A stretch of DNA of 9,268 nt from a candidate division TA06 bacterium. GTDB lineage: Bacteria > Hydrothermota > DG-26 > E44-bin18 > JADFOU01. This document shows positions 1 through 5,767 of this stretch, in pieces. The DNA is taken from positions 1 to 9,268 of the forward strand of contig JADFOU010000066.1 of assembly GCA_022562655.1 (NCBI GenBank), written 5' to 3'. The position numbers were made by a program, and so were the translations under genes. Under the pieces are notes generated by a model that did not search any database, was not told the DNA's origin, and was given only the letters and a program-made list of their open reading frames with translations. Position 1 is the first letter of the stretch; each line of letters starts with the position of its first letter.

Positions 1-26
1 TTCCGAAAAGTTCAGGAGACTGAACG

Positions 27-32
27 AGGAGG
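27..32 (+). promoter_or_regulatory. Shine-Dalgarno AGGAGG of the GNAT gene
   Basis: A perfect AGGAGG lies 10 bases before ATG 43 and 7 bases before TTG 40. It shows that the reading frame begins here and is not a continuation from beyond the left edge. It does not clearly decide between the two starts. Confidence 0.6.
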
Positions 33-42
33 ATTCGCCTTG

Positions 43-633
43 ATGAAGATTCGGCCGGTTGTCCTCGAGGGGCGCCACGTACAACTCGAGCCGCTTTCAC
101 TCGAACACCTCGACCGCCTCTCGGAGGTCGGGCTCGAGCCTGAGCTGTGGAAGTTTACACCGGGCCGGGTGATTTCCCGCAGTGGCATGCAACGCTACAT
201 CGAAGAAGCGCTCGCGCGGCAGAGGGATGGCGTGGCACTCCCGTTCGCGACCGTCGACAAAAGCGAGAACGCGGCGGTCGGGAGCACGCGGTACGAGAAC
301 ATCAACCGGGAGAATCACAGGGTCGAAATCGGATGGACGTGGATCGCCCCACCCTGGCAGCGGTCGGCTGTGAACACGGAAGCAAAATACCTGATGCTCA
401 CCCACGCATTCGAGACGCTCGGTTGCGTTCGTGTCGAGCTCAAGACGGATGCCCTGAACGAGCGTTCGCGCACGGCAATCAAATGAATCGGCGCCCGTGA
501 AGAAGGGATCCTTCGCAAACACCTTCTGATGCCGGAGGGACGGTACCGGGACACCGCCTACTATAGTATTCTCGATTCGGAATGGGACGACGTGAAGGCT
601 GCTCTGGAGGCAAAGCTGAACGTGAAGCGTTGA
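43..633 (+). pseudogene. GNAT (RimJ/RimL-type) N-acetyltransferase interrupted by an in-frame TGA
   Basis: Likely transfers an acetyl group from acetyl-CoA to an amine; the substrate is not predictable. The frame reads as an Acetyltransf_3-type GNAT protein: an N-terminal LEGRHVQLEPLSLEHLDRL strand-helix, then VEIGWTWI, PPWQRSAVNTEA (acetyl-CoA loop region) and FETLGCVRVELKTDALNERS. A TGA at 484-486 stops it after about 147 residues. The same frame then continues without shift through IGAREEGILRKHLLMPEGRYRD and YYSILDSEW to a TGA at 631-633, giving the usual family length of about 196 residues. Relatives normally have Arg in this position (AI.R.GAREEG), so a CGA-to-TGA transition is the simplest cause. 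I chose ATG 43 over the in-frame TTG at 40; AGGAGG at 27-32 serves either. Either a young nonsense pseudogene or a base error. The family is well supported; functional status is uncertain. Confidence 0.82.
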
Positions 634-636
634 TTC

Positions 637-1005
637 TCAAGGGCCTGTCGTCGGGGGTGGGTCGATCCTCAACGTATCTGAGTATGCGTAGAGCTTCCCA
701 AAATCACTGAAGAAGAAAATCCGGGAACCGATCATTTCTTCCGGCATCAGGTTGTCACCCGCGATCTTGAACTGAACGTCCAGTTCCGGATCCTCGTAGA
801 AAAGTCGAATGGCGGCACCCCTGCCGATTGCCTCGATGACGTTCCGATTGTTCCACTGTGCCTCATCCCGGCCCGACTTTCGGCCGTAGACGAGAAAAAC
901 CCGCTTGACGCCTTCCGGGGCCTGGTAGATCGTGCGGATGACCGTCGGGTCGTCGGATCGGTGGATGGCGGGTGTCACCCTCGCCTCGCCTTTGGGTCGG
1001 CCCCG
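637..1005 (-). CDS. Unidentified protein, C-terminal part only (5' end lost at segment boundary)
   Basis: I do not recognise this gene. On the minus strand an open frame ends at TGA 637-639. Its last ~120 residues look like real protein, with balanced composition and alternating hydrophobic pattern: YQAPEGVKRVFLVYGRKSG, then NVIEAIGRGAAIRLFYEDPE, then SRIFFFSDFGKLYAYSD. Upstream of about 1005 the same frame turns into proline/arginine-rich text that is only the reverse of the membrane-protein gene. The true gene therefore has no start here and probably ran on beyond a join. It is convergent with the GNAT gene, with three bases between the stops, so the two probably share a source genome. No signal peptide, metal site or catalytic motif is visible. 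It may be a small beta-rich domain at the end of a longer protein, which is a guess. Confidence 0.5.
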   Translation of the reverse strand, partial: RGRPKGEARVTPAIHRSDDPTVIRTIYQAPEGVKRVFLVYGRKSGRDEAQWNNRNVIEAIGRGAAIRLFYEDPELDVQFKIAGDNLMPEEMIGSRIFFFSDFGKLYAYSDTLRIDPPPTTGP

Positions 1006-2380
1006 GGAGATCGGCTGGATCGTCGGGTCCCAAACTCCTCTTGCAGGGTTTCTTGTGAGTCTCGTCTTCAGTGGGGTGATCGGGGCGGGCTTCGGGATCG
1101 TCTTTGGTGGCCTGGCGGTGACCCTGGGATCGGGACTCCTGTGGGGGATCACCTATGGATTTCTCTGGTGGCTTGCGGGTCCCCTGACCCTCATGCCCCT
1201 CCTTCAGGGCTACGGGGTCCTCTGGACCGTTGAAGTGGCAAGGATCAAATATCCCATGCTCTTTGGTCACCTGGTTGGGTATGGTGCTGTCCTGGGACTC
1301 GGGTATGTCGTCCTGGCCTGGCTCATTTCCGAAAAAAAGAAAGATGTAGAAGTTCGAGAAGGTGTTCTCGAACTCCTTCGAGCTGGGGTTGTTGGAGGGA
1401 TTGCCGGGTTGGTTGGAGGGTGGGCCTTCGGGGCATGGATGGGACGGATGGGGATGTATCCTTTGCTCGCAGGTCTCGTACATTCGGATTCTCCCATGGT
1501 GGGGAAGATGCTTCACTTCGCCTTCAGCCTCGCCATCGGTGCATCTTTCGGTGTCCTCTTCCGGAAAGACATCCGGGGAACCGGTTCCAGCATCACCTGG
1601 GGGATGGCGTATGGGATCATCTGGTGGATCTTGGGTCCCCTGACCATTCTTCCCGTGTGGTTGGGGAGAGGAGTTCAGTGGTCTCTGGATGCGGGAAAAG
1701 GAGCGTACCCTTCCTTCATCGGTCACGTCGTCTACGGGATCCTCTTGGGTCTCGTCTATTCCATCGTGGAACGTTTCTGGCGAATCCTCTTCACCGAGTC
1801 CGACCCCCTCCAGAGGGAGCCCGAAGGACCTGGGATTCAGAGCCTTCGTTCATTGGGGAGGGGAGTCCTTGCAAGCATTGCCGGAGGGCTTCTCTTTACG
1901 ATCGTGATGGTGAAAACGGGAGTTCTTCCCTCGGTGGCGAGCCTCATCGGCCTCTCCTCCATGAAGGCTGGGTTCGTAGTCCACATGGTGATCAGTGCCA
2001 TCATCGGGGCATCCTATGGCATTCTCTTTCGGCGGGAAGCCTATACCTATGGAGCAGGTCTTGCCTGGGGGTTGGTCTACGGGGTAATGTGGTGGTTTCT
2101 GGGTCCCCTCACCCTCATGCCCATCTTCTTGGGTGCGGAGGTTCAATGGTCATTGGCTTCCGCCCTGGCGGCATACCCCTCCCTCATTGGACACCTGGCC
2201 TATGGCGCAGGAACGGCACTTGTCTTTCACTGGCTCACGCTTCGGGATGATCTGGAGATGGAGGCAAGAAGTCGGCAGAGGAAGGTAATGAGACGTCGTC
2301 TCCCCGGCACCCCCGCCCCTGCCCTCTGGGTCTTCATCCTCTTTATGGTCGTAAACCTTCTCTTACTCTTTGCGGAGTGA
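932..2380 (+). CDS. Polytopic membrane protein with three tandem ~150-residue repeats, N-terminus missing or replaced
   Basis: An integral inner-membrane protein of unknown function; I know no named family for it. The open frame is 482 residues from GTG 932, but residues 1 to about 26 are probably foreign (segment A); homology to its own repeats starts near base 1010. Repeat units lie at about 27-131 (incomplete), 150-283 and 307-436. Each carries a Gly-rich helix, then WWxxGPLTxxP (79-89, 231-241, 387-397), then a YPxxxGH motif (107-113, 259-265, 415-421) before a last hydrophobic helix. The core motifs recur 152 and 156 residues apart. A final helix follows at about 463-480. Unit 1 lacks the GVVGGIAGLVGGW-type first helix seen in unit 2. 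The conserved Trp, Pro and His in the membrane could form a pore or cofactor site, which is inference. The gene precedes gnd on the same strand, separated by 172 bases holding a hairpin and a probable promoter, so co-transcription is uncertain. Confidence 0.75.
   Translation: MRMTVGSSDRWMAGVTLASPLGRPREIGWIVGSQTPLAGFLVSLVFSGVIGAGFGIVFGGLAVTLGSGLLWGITYGFLWWLAGPLTLMPLLQGYGVLWTVEVARIKYPMLFGHLVGYGAVLGLGYVVLAWLISEKKKDVEVREGVLELLRAGVVGGIAGLVGGWAFGAWMGRMGMYPLLAGLVHSDSPMVGKMLHFAFSLAIGASFGVLFRKDIRGTGSSITWGMAYGIIWWILGPLTILPVWLGRGVQWSLDAGKGAYPSFIGHVVYGILLGLVYSIVERFWRILFTESDPLQREPEGPGIQSLRSLGRGVLASIAGGLLFTIVMVKTGVLPSVASLIGLSSMKAGFVVHMVISAIIGASYGILFRREAYTYGAGLAWGLVYGVMWWFLGPLTLMPIFLGAEVQWSLASALAAYPSLIGHLAYGAGTALVFHWLTLRDDLEMEARSRQRKVMRRRLPGTPAPALWVFILFMVVNLLLLFAE
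1005..1010. other. Probable chimeric join between segments A and B
   Basis: Approximate position. The minus-strand unidentified gene stops making protein sense above about 1005. The plus-strand membrane protein starts matching its own internal repeat at about 1010 (residues around IGWIVGS). Two opposite-strand genes both lack their 5' parts at one point, and GC content drops across it. That fits a junction of unrelated DNA better than a natural divergent gene pair, which would leave room for promoters and both N-termini. The exact base is not determinable from sequence alone. Confidence 0.6.
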
Positions 2381-2391
2381 GAATTCAGGAA

Positions 2392-2468
2392 AGGCAGTGG
2401 CCCCGCCGAAGGCGGGGGCAGTTGGGGCAGGGAAAAGATAGTGGCAGTAGCAGGTGGCAGTTGGCAGG
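2392..2468 (+). repeat. Degenerate GGCAG-type short repeats
   Basis: The pentamer GGCAG recurs in this intergenic stretch (2393, 2443, 2456 and 2463), usually preceded or followed by T or GT, as in tggcagtagcaggtggcagttggcagg. The repeats run into the GC hairpin. They code for nothing plausible and read as low-complexity intergenic repeat DNA. Confidence 0.4.
2401..2417 (+). repeat. GC-rich hairpin between the membrane-protein gene and gnd
   Basis: CCCCGCC, a GAA loop and GGCGGGG form a perfect 7-bp stem starting 20 bases after the membrane-protein stop. No T-run follows (the next bases are gcagttgggg), so it is not a standard intrinsic terminator. It may be a REP-like element, a weak terminator or an mRNA 3' stabiliser. 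Confidence 0.45.
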
Positions 2469-2492
2469 AAAATCGTGTGCAGAAAACTTAAT

Positions 2493-2522
2493 TTGTCTTT
2501 TCATATCATAAAGAAATATGAA
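2493..2522 (+). promoter_or_regulatory. Candidate promoter of the gnd-zwf-pgl operon with overlapping inverted repeat
   Basis: TTGTCT (2493-2498) and TATGAA (2517-2522) are separated by 18 bases, each matching 4 of 6 sigma70 consensus bases. They sit in the only AT-rich stretch of the gap, 30 bases before the gnd start. A perfect 7-bp inverted repeat, TTCATAT at 2500-2506 and ATATGAA at 2516-2522 with a 9-base loop, covers the spacer and -10. This is a plausible operator. The following TGAATCATTATC resembles half a Fur box. The elements are weak, so this is a candidate only. Confidence 0.35.
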
Positions 2523-2552
2523 TCATTATCAAACACGAAACGGAGGTGTGAG

Positions 2553-3461
2553 ATGGAACTCGGAATAATTGGATTGGGGAAGATGGGGGCGAACATGGCC
2601 ACGCGTCTCCTGAAAGGAGGGCATCGCGTGGAGGTGTACGACCGGAACCCGGAGGCTGTGAAGACCGCAAGTGCTACTGGTGCGGACCCATCGGGCTCCC
2701 TGGAGGAACTGGTGTCCAAATTAACCACCCCCCGGGCGGTGTGGGTCATGGTGCCTTCCGGGAGCCCGACTGAAGAAACGATCGAGCAGTTGGCTGGGAT
2801 GATTCAGCCGGGCGATACAATCATTGATGGGGGAAACAGCAACTTCAAAGACTCCATCCGCCGCGCCGAGATGCTCAAGGAAAAAAAGATCCACTTCGTG
2901 GATGTGGGAACGAGCGGCGGCATCTGGGGCCTGAAAGAAGGGTACAGTATGATGATCGGCGGTGAGAAAGAAGCTGTTGAGCGGCTTCGTCCCATTTTTG
3001 AGACGTTGGCTCCCGCCTCGGACCAAGGGTGGGGACAGGTCGGTCCAAGTGGTGCAGGACACTTTGTGAAGATGGTCCACAACGGCATCGAGTATGGACT
3101 CATGGAGTCCTACGCTGAAGGGTTTGCCCTCCTGAAACGGAAGGAGGAGTTTGGTCTGGACCTGCACCAGATCTCCGAAATCTGGCGAGTTGGCAGTGTG
3201 GTTCGTTCCTGGCTCTTGGATCTAACTGCCCGGGCTCTTGGTGATAACCCGGATTTGGAGGGCATCGCTCCCTATGTTGCCGACTCGGGGGAGGGGCGCT
3301 GGATGGTCTTTGAGACGATTGATCTGGATGTTCCCGCACCGGTGATCACCCTCTCCCTCATCCAGCGCCTTCGCTCCAGGGAAAAAGATTCCTTTTCAGA
3401 TAAATTCCTGGCCGCCCTGAGGAATCAGTTTGGCGGTCATGAGATCAAGCGGGAGGGATAA
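2553..3461 (+). CDS. gnd: 6-phosphogluconate dehydrogenase, decarboxylating, short form
   Basis: Oxidatively decarboxylates 6-phosphogluconate to ribulose-5-phosphate and CO2 in the cytoplasm. Visible: Rossmann motif GLGKMG at 7-12 followed by ANMATRL; IIDGGNSNFKDS at 90-101; the substrate-site stretch VDVGTSGGIWGLKEGYSMMIGG; and the catalytic helix GAGHFVKMVHNGIEYG at 167-182 with K173 and E180. The protein is about 302 residues, the short type (as in B. subtilis YqeC and relatives), not the ~470-residue E. coli type. D30 at the end of the second beta strand suggests NAD+ preference, but R31 follows, so this is inference. I chose ATG 2553 because GGAGGT at 2542-2547 sits 5 bases upstream and the protein begins right at the Rossmann strand; an in-frame GTG at 2454 would add 33 non-conserved residues. 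First gene of the operon; its stop lies 2 bases before zwf. Confidence 0.95.
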   Translation: MELGIIGLGKMGANMATRLLKGGHRVEVYDRNPEAVKTASATGADPSGSLEELVSKLTTPRAVWVMVPSGSPTEETIEQLAGMIQPGDTIIDGGNSNFKDSIRRAEMLKEKKIHFVDVGTSGGIWGLKEGYSMMIGGEKEAVERLRPIFETLAPASDQGWGQVGPSGAGHFVKMVHNGIEYGLMESYAEGFALLKRKEEFGLDLHQISEIWRVGSVVRSWLLDLTARALGDNPDLEGIAPYVADSGEGRWMVFETIDLDVPAPVITLSLIQRLRSREKDSFSDKFLAALRNQFGGHEIKREG

Positions 3462-3463
3462 CG

Positions 3464-4924
3464 ATGGGAAGAAATCCTATAGAACCACACCTTTTTATTA
3501 TTCTGGGTGGAACGGGGGATCTCACACAGCGGAAGCTCCTTCCGGCTCTCTATCGATTGACCGCCCAGGGAATCTTGAATGATCGCTCGAGAATCCTTGG
3601 CGTGGCTCGAGATTCAAATCTAAGCGACCAGAGCTTTCGCAACTGGGCTCGCGAGGCTCTGGCAACCGCCGGGGTTTCAGGAAAAGAGATGACTGCCAAC
3701 TGGTGCGACCAGTGCGTATATTATCAGCCCATTGGAGTGGGAAGTGAAGGAGACTACCGTTCACTCCTCGCCCGTGTTCAGGAATTGGAACGGAAATATA
3801 ACATTGCAGGCAATCGAGCCTTCTATCTGGCCCTGCCTCCCGATGCTTTTCCAACGACCATCAGGGGGTTGGGCCAGGTAGGTTTGAATCAAAGCAGTGG
3901 ATGGACGCGTCTGGTTATTGAGAAACCCTTTGGACACGATCTTGCCTCGGCACAAGAACTCAACCGTTTGGTCCACACTGACTTCAACGAATCACAGATT
4001 TATCGAATCGATCACTATTTGGGGAAGGAGACGGTTCAGAACCTTTTGGTTTTCCGTTTCGCCAATGCCATTTTTGAGTCCCTTTGGAATCGGGATCGTG
4101 TAGAGTCCATTGAGATCACTGTGGCTGAGGATCTTGGGATCGAGAAACGAGCCCATTACTATGAGCATGCCGGTGCTTTGCGGGATATGGTTCAGAATCA
4201 TCTTACGCAGCTTCTGACATTGGTTGCAATGGAGGTTCCTCCTTCTTTTGAAGCAGATGCCATTCGGACTGAAAAGATCAAGGTTCTCCATACTGTCATG
4301 CCCATCCGTCCAGAGGAAGTTGTTCTGGGTCAATATACTCGAGGGAAGATCGACGGACAGGAGGTTCCTGGATACAGGGAAGAACCGGGCGTAGCCCCCG
4401 ATTCCAACACCGAGACCTCTGTTGCCTTCCGGGTAGAGATCGACAACTGGCGCTGGCAGGGGGTACCCTTCTACCTTCGTACGGGCAAACGACTTCCTCG
4501 TAGGCTCACCCAAATCGCTGTGACCTTTCGTTCCCCTCCCATTTGCCTCTTTCAATCCTTGGATGGCTGTCAGATTCATCCAAACGTTCTCACGATCACC
4601 CTTCAGCCAGATGAGGGTTTTGATCTCTTCTTTGAGGTGAAGGCACCTGTCCAGCCTGTCAAGATCAAGACCCAGCGTTTGCACTTTCGTTATACAGAAG
4701 CCTTTGGTCCTCTTCCAGAGGCCTATGAAACCCTCCTCCTGGATGTCCTCACAGGGGACCAGACCCTCTTCGTCCATGCCGACGAAGTGGAGGCCTCCTG
4801 GCGGTTGTTTGCTCCCCTCTTGGAACAGAAGCCCCAGGTGCATGAATACGCAGCAGGGAGTTGGGGTCCCCCTGAGGCAGACCAAATCACAGATCGAGAG
4901 GGACGACGGTGGCAAACCCTGTGA
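3464..4924 (+). CDS. zwf: Glucose-6-phosphate 1-dehydrogenase
   Basis: Oxidises glucose-6-phosphate to 6-phosphoglucono-1,5-lactone with reduction of NAD(P)+, the entry step of the oxidative pentose phosphate pathway. At 486 residues it is full length. Visible: nucleotide-binding GGTGDLTQRKLLPALY at 15-30; R49 after the second strand, where NADP-binding family members carry Arg; EKPFG at 153-157; the signature RIDHYLGKE at 181-189 with substrate His 184; and the helix RDMVQNHLTQLL with H246, the likely catalytic base. The C-terminal beta+alpha domain is intact, including PFYLRTGKRLP and YETLLLDVLTGDQTLFVHADEVEASW. The start is ATG 3464 with GGGAGGG at 3451-3457, 6 bases away inside the end of gnd. 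The stop overlaps the pgl start, which points to translational coupling. No defects seen. Confidence 0.97.
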   Translation: MGRNPIEPHLFIILGGTGDLTQRKLLPALYRLTAQGILNDRSRILGVARDSNLSDQSFRNWAREALATAGVSGKEMTANWCDQCVYYQPIGVGSEGDYRSLLARVQELERKYNIAGNRAFYLALPPDAFPTTIRGLGQVGLNQSSGWTRLVIEKPFGHDLASAQELNRLVHTDFNESQIYRIDHYLGKETVQNLLVFRFANAIFESLWNRDRVESIEITVAEDLGIEKRAHYYEHAGALRDMVQNHLTQLLTLVAMEVPPSFEADAIRTEKIKVLHTVMPIRPEEVVLGQYTRGKIDGQEVPGYREEPGVAPDSNTETSVAFRVEIDNWRWQGVPFYLRTGKRLPRRLTQIAVTFRSPPICLFQSLDGCQIHPNVLTITLQPDEGFDLFFEVKAPVQPVKIKTQRLHFRYTEAFGPLPEAYETLLLDVLTGDQTLFVHADEVEASWRLFAPLLEQKPQVHEYAAGSWGPPEADQITDREGRRWQTL

Positions 4925-5691
4925 CTCCTGAGAAGTGCGTTTCCCCAAATCTTGATGCCCTGAGTCGTGGAGTGGCAGAGGAGATGGTCCGTCTTGCCCG
5001 CGCCGCCATTGATGAGAGGGGCCACTTTACTCTGGTCCTGGCAGGCGGCGGCACTCCGCGTAAACTCTACCAGGTGCTGGCTCAATCTTATGGAGAGCAA
5101 ATCCCCTGGTCGCGGGTTCATCTCTTCTTTGGGGATGAGCGGTGCGTCCCTCCCGACCATCCTCAAAGCAACTTTGCTATGGCCTTTCAGACGCTGATCT
5201 CAAAAATTCGGATCCCCTCTCAAAACATCAACCGCATTCCGGCGGAAATGGAACCTACCGAGAAGGCTGCGGATGCGTATGAGGAGGTTCTTTGGCAATT
5301 CTTTCGTCCATCAGGGAAAGAGGGGTCTTCCTTTTCCTTTGACTTGATTCTGCTGGGAATGGGAAAAGACGGTCACACTGCCTCTCTCTTCCCGGGGGAT
5401 AGAGCTTTACAAGAAGACCATCGGTGGGTCGTAGCGGTCAATGCACCGCCCAATACACAACCACGCCAGCGGATCACCCTCACCCTTTCCGTGATTAACA
5501 GGGCACGCCACGTGTTCTTTCTGGTATCCGGTGACGAGAAGAGAGGCGTGGTACGATCTATATTGGAAACCCCGGAGAAGGCCTACAAACTTTATCCAGC
5601 AGCAAGGGTCCGTCCCAGGGAACGACTCCTGTGGTTTCTCGATCACGCTGCCTACCCCCAATGCGGAGAACGAGTGGAGTATAAAACTTGA
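4909..5691 (+). CDS. pgl: 6-phosphogluconolactonase
   Basis: Hydrolyses 6-phosphogluconolactone to 6-phosphogluconate, linking the zwf and gnd steps. At 260 residues it is typical of the DevB/NagB-like family. Visible: LAGGGTPRKLY at 44-54; FFGDERCVPPDHPQSNF at 73-89; and LGMGKDGHTASLFPG at 149-163, whose Asp-Gly-His holds the likely catalytic histidine (H156). I chose GTG 4909, which overlaps zwf by 16 bases, because GAGAGGGA at 4896-4903 lies 5 bases upstream. GTG 4921, overlapping the zwf stop as GTGA, is an alternative with poorer spacing and would shorten the protein by 4 residues. Last gene of the operon; no hairpin plus T-run follows. Its stop TGA lies inside the -35 box of the next promoter. 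Confidence 0.95.
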   Translation: MANPVTPEKCVSPNLDALSRGVAEEMVRLARAAIDERGHFTLVLAGGGTPRKLYQVLAQSYGEQIPWSRVHLFFGDERCVPPDHPQSNFAMAFQTLISKIRIPSQNINRIPAEMEPTEKAADAYEEVLWQFFRPSGKEGSSFSFDLILLGMGKDGHTASLFPGDRALQEDHRWVVAVNAPPNTQPRQRITLTLSVINRARHVFFLVSGDEKRGVVRSILETPEKAYKLYPAARVRPRERLLWFLDHAAYPQCGERVEYKT

Positions 5692-5716
5692 CAGTCGTCC
5701 CACATAAAGTTAAGAT
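5688..5716 (+). promoter_or_regulatory. Sigma70-type promoter of the GGDEF-ATPase gene
   Basis: TTGACA at 5688-5693 is a perfect -35 box. After exactly 17 bases comes TAAGAT (5711-5716), with the key TA and final T of a -10 box. Transcription would start near 5723 and leave a leader of about 45 bases before ATG 5768. The -35 includes the pgl stop codon TGA (5689-5691). The signalling gene can thus be transcribed independently of the metabolic operon. Confidence 0.65.
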
Positions 5717-5723
5717 GAACTTT
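5706..5723 (+). promoter_or_regulatory. Inverted repeat over the -10 region, candidate operator
   Basis: AAAGTT and AACTTT are perfect 6-bp arms around AAGATG. The palindrome covers the -10 box and probable start site, where a repressor or activator would act. It is AT-rich and lacks a T-run, so it is a poor terminator. An 18-base palindrome could arise by chance. Confidence 0.35.
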
Positions 5724-5756
5724 ACACCCCTTTCACAAAAAATACTTTTCGTCTGA

Positions 5757-5764
5757 AGAGAGGG
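5757..5764 (+). promoter_or_regulatory. Ribosome binding site of the GGDEF-ATPase gene
   Basis: The purine-rich AGAGAGGG ends 3 bases before ATG 5768, a somewhat short spacing if the last Gs are used. It supports the start at ATG 5768, which leaves only about 15 residues before the GGDEF domain. Confidence 0.5.
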
Positions 5765-5767
5765 AAT

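Noticed and set aside
484..486. TGA reassigned to an amino acid or selenocysteine
   Set aside because: TGA is used as a normal stop for the same gene and for the other genes here, no selenocysteine hairpin was apparent, and the family has Arg at this column.
943..1029. CGTCGGGTC present at 943-951 and 1021-1029 as flanking repeats of the A/B join
   Set aside because: Only 9 bases, in GC-rich sequence, and not placed at the inferred break; consistent with chance.
863..1726. Minus-strand open frame of 287 codons opposite the membrane-protein gene
   Set aside because: Extremely rich in Pro, His, Asp and Gly, as expected from reading the Gly/Trp/Leu-rich membrane gene backwards; no motif.
1420..2250. 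Plus-strand 276-codon frame inside the membrane-protein gene
   Set aside because: Out of frame with the repeat-bearing protein; Ser/Arg/His-rich composition and no conserved features.
2401..2425. GC hairpin as an intrinsic terminator of the membrane-protein gene
   Set aside because: No T-run follows the stem, so it is listed only as a hairpin.
2454..2552. 33-residue N-terminal extension of gnd from GTG 2454
   Set aside because: No good ribosome site there; it covers the AT-rich promoter and GGCAG repeats, while ATG 2553 has GGAGGT and begins exactly at the Rossmann strand.
3992..4948. Long minus-strand open frame (318 codons) opposite zwf
   Set aside because: It lies wholly antisense to an intact, conserved zwf frame and shows no family motif.
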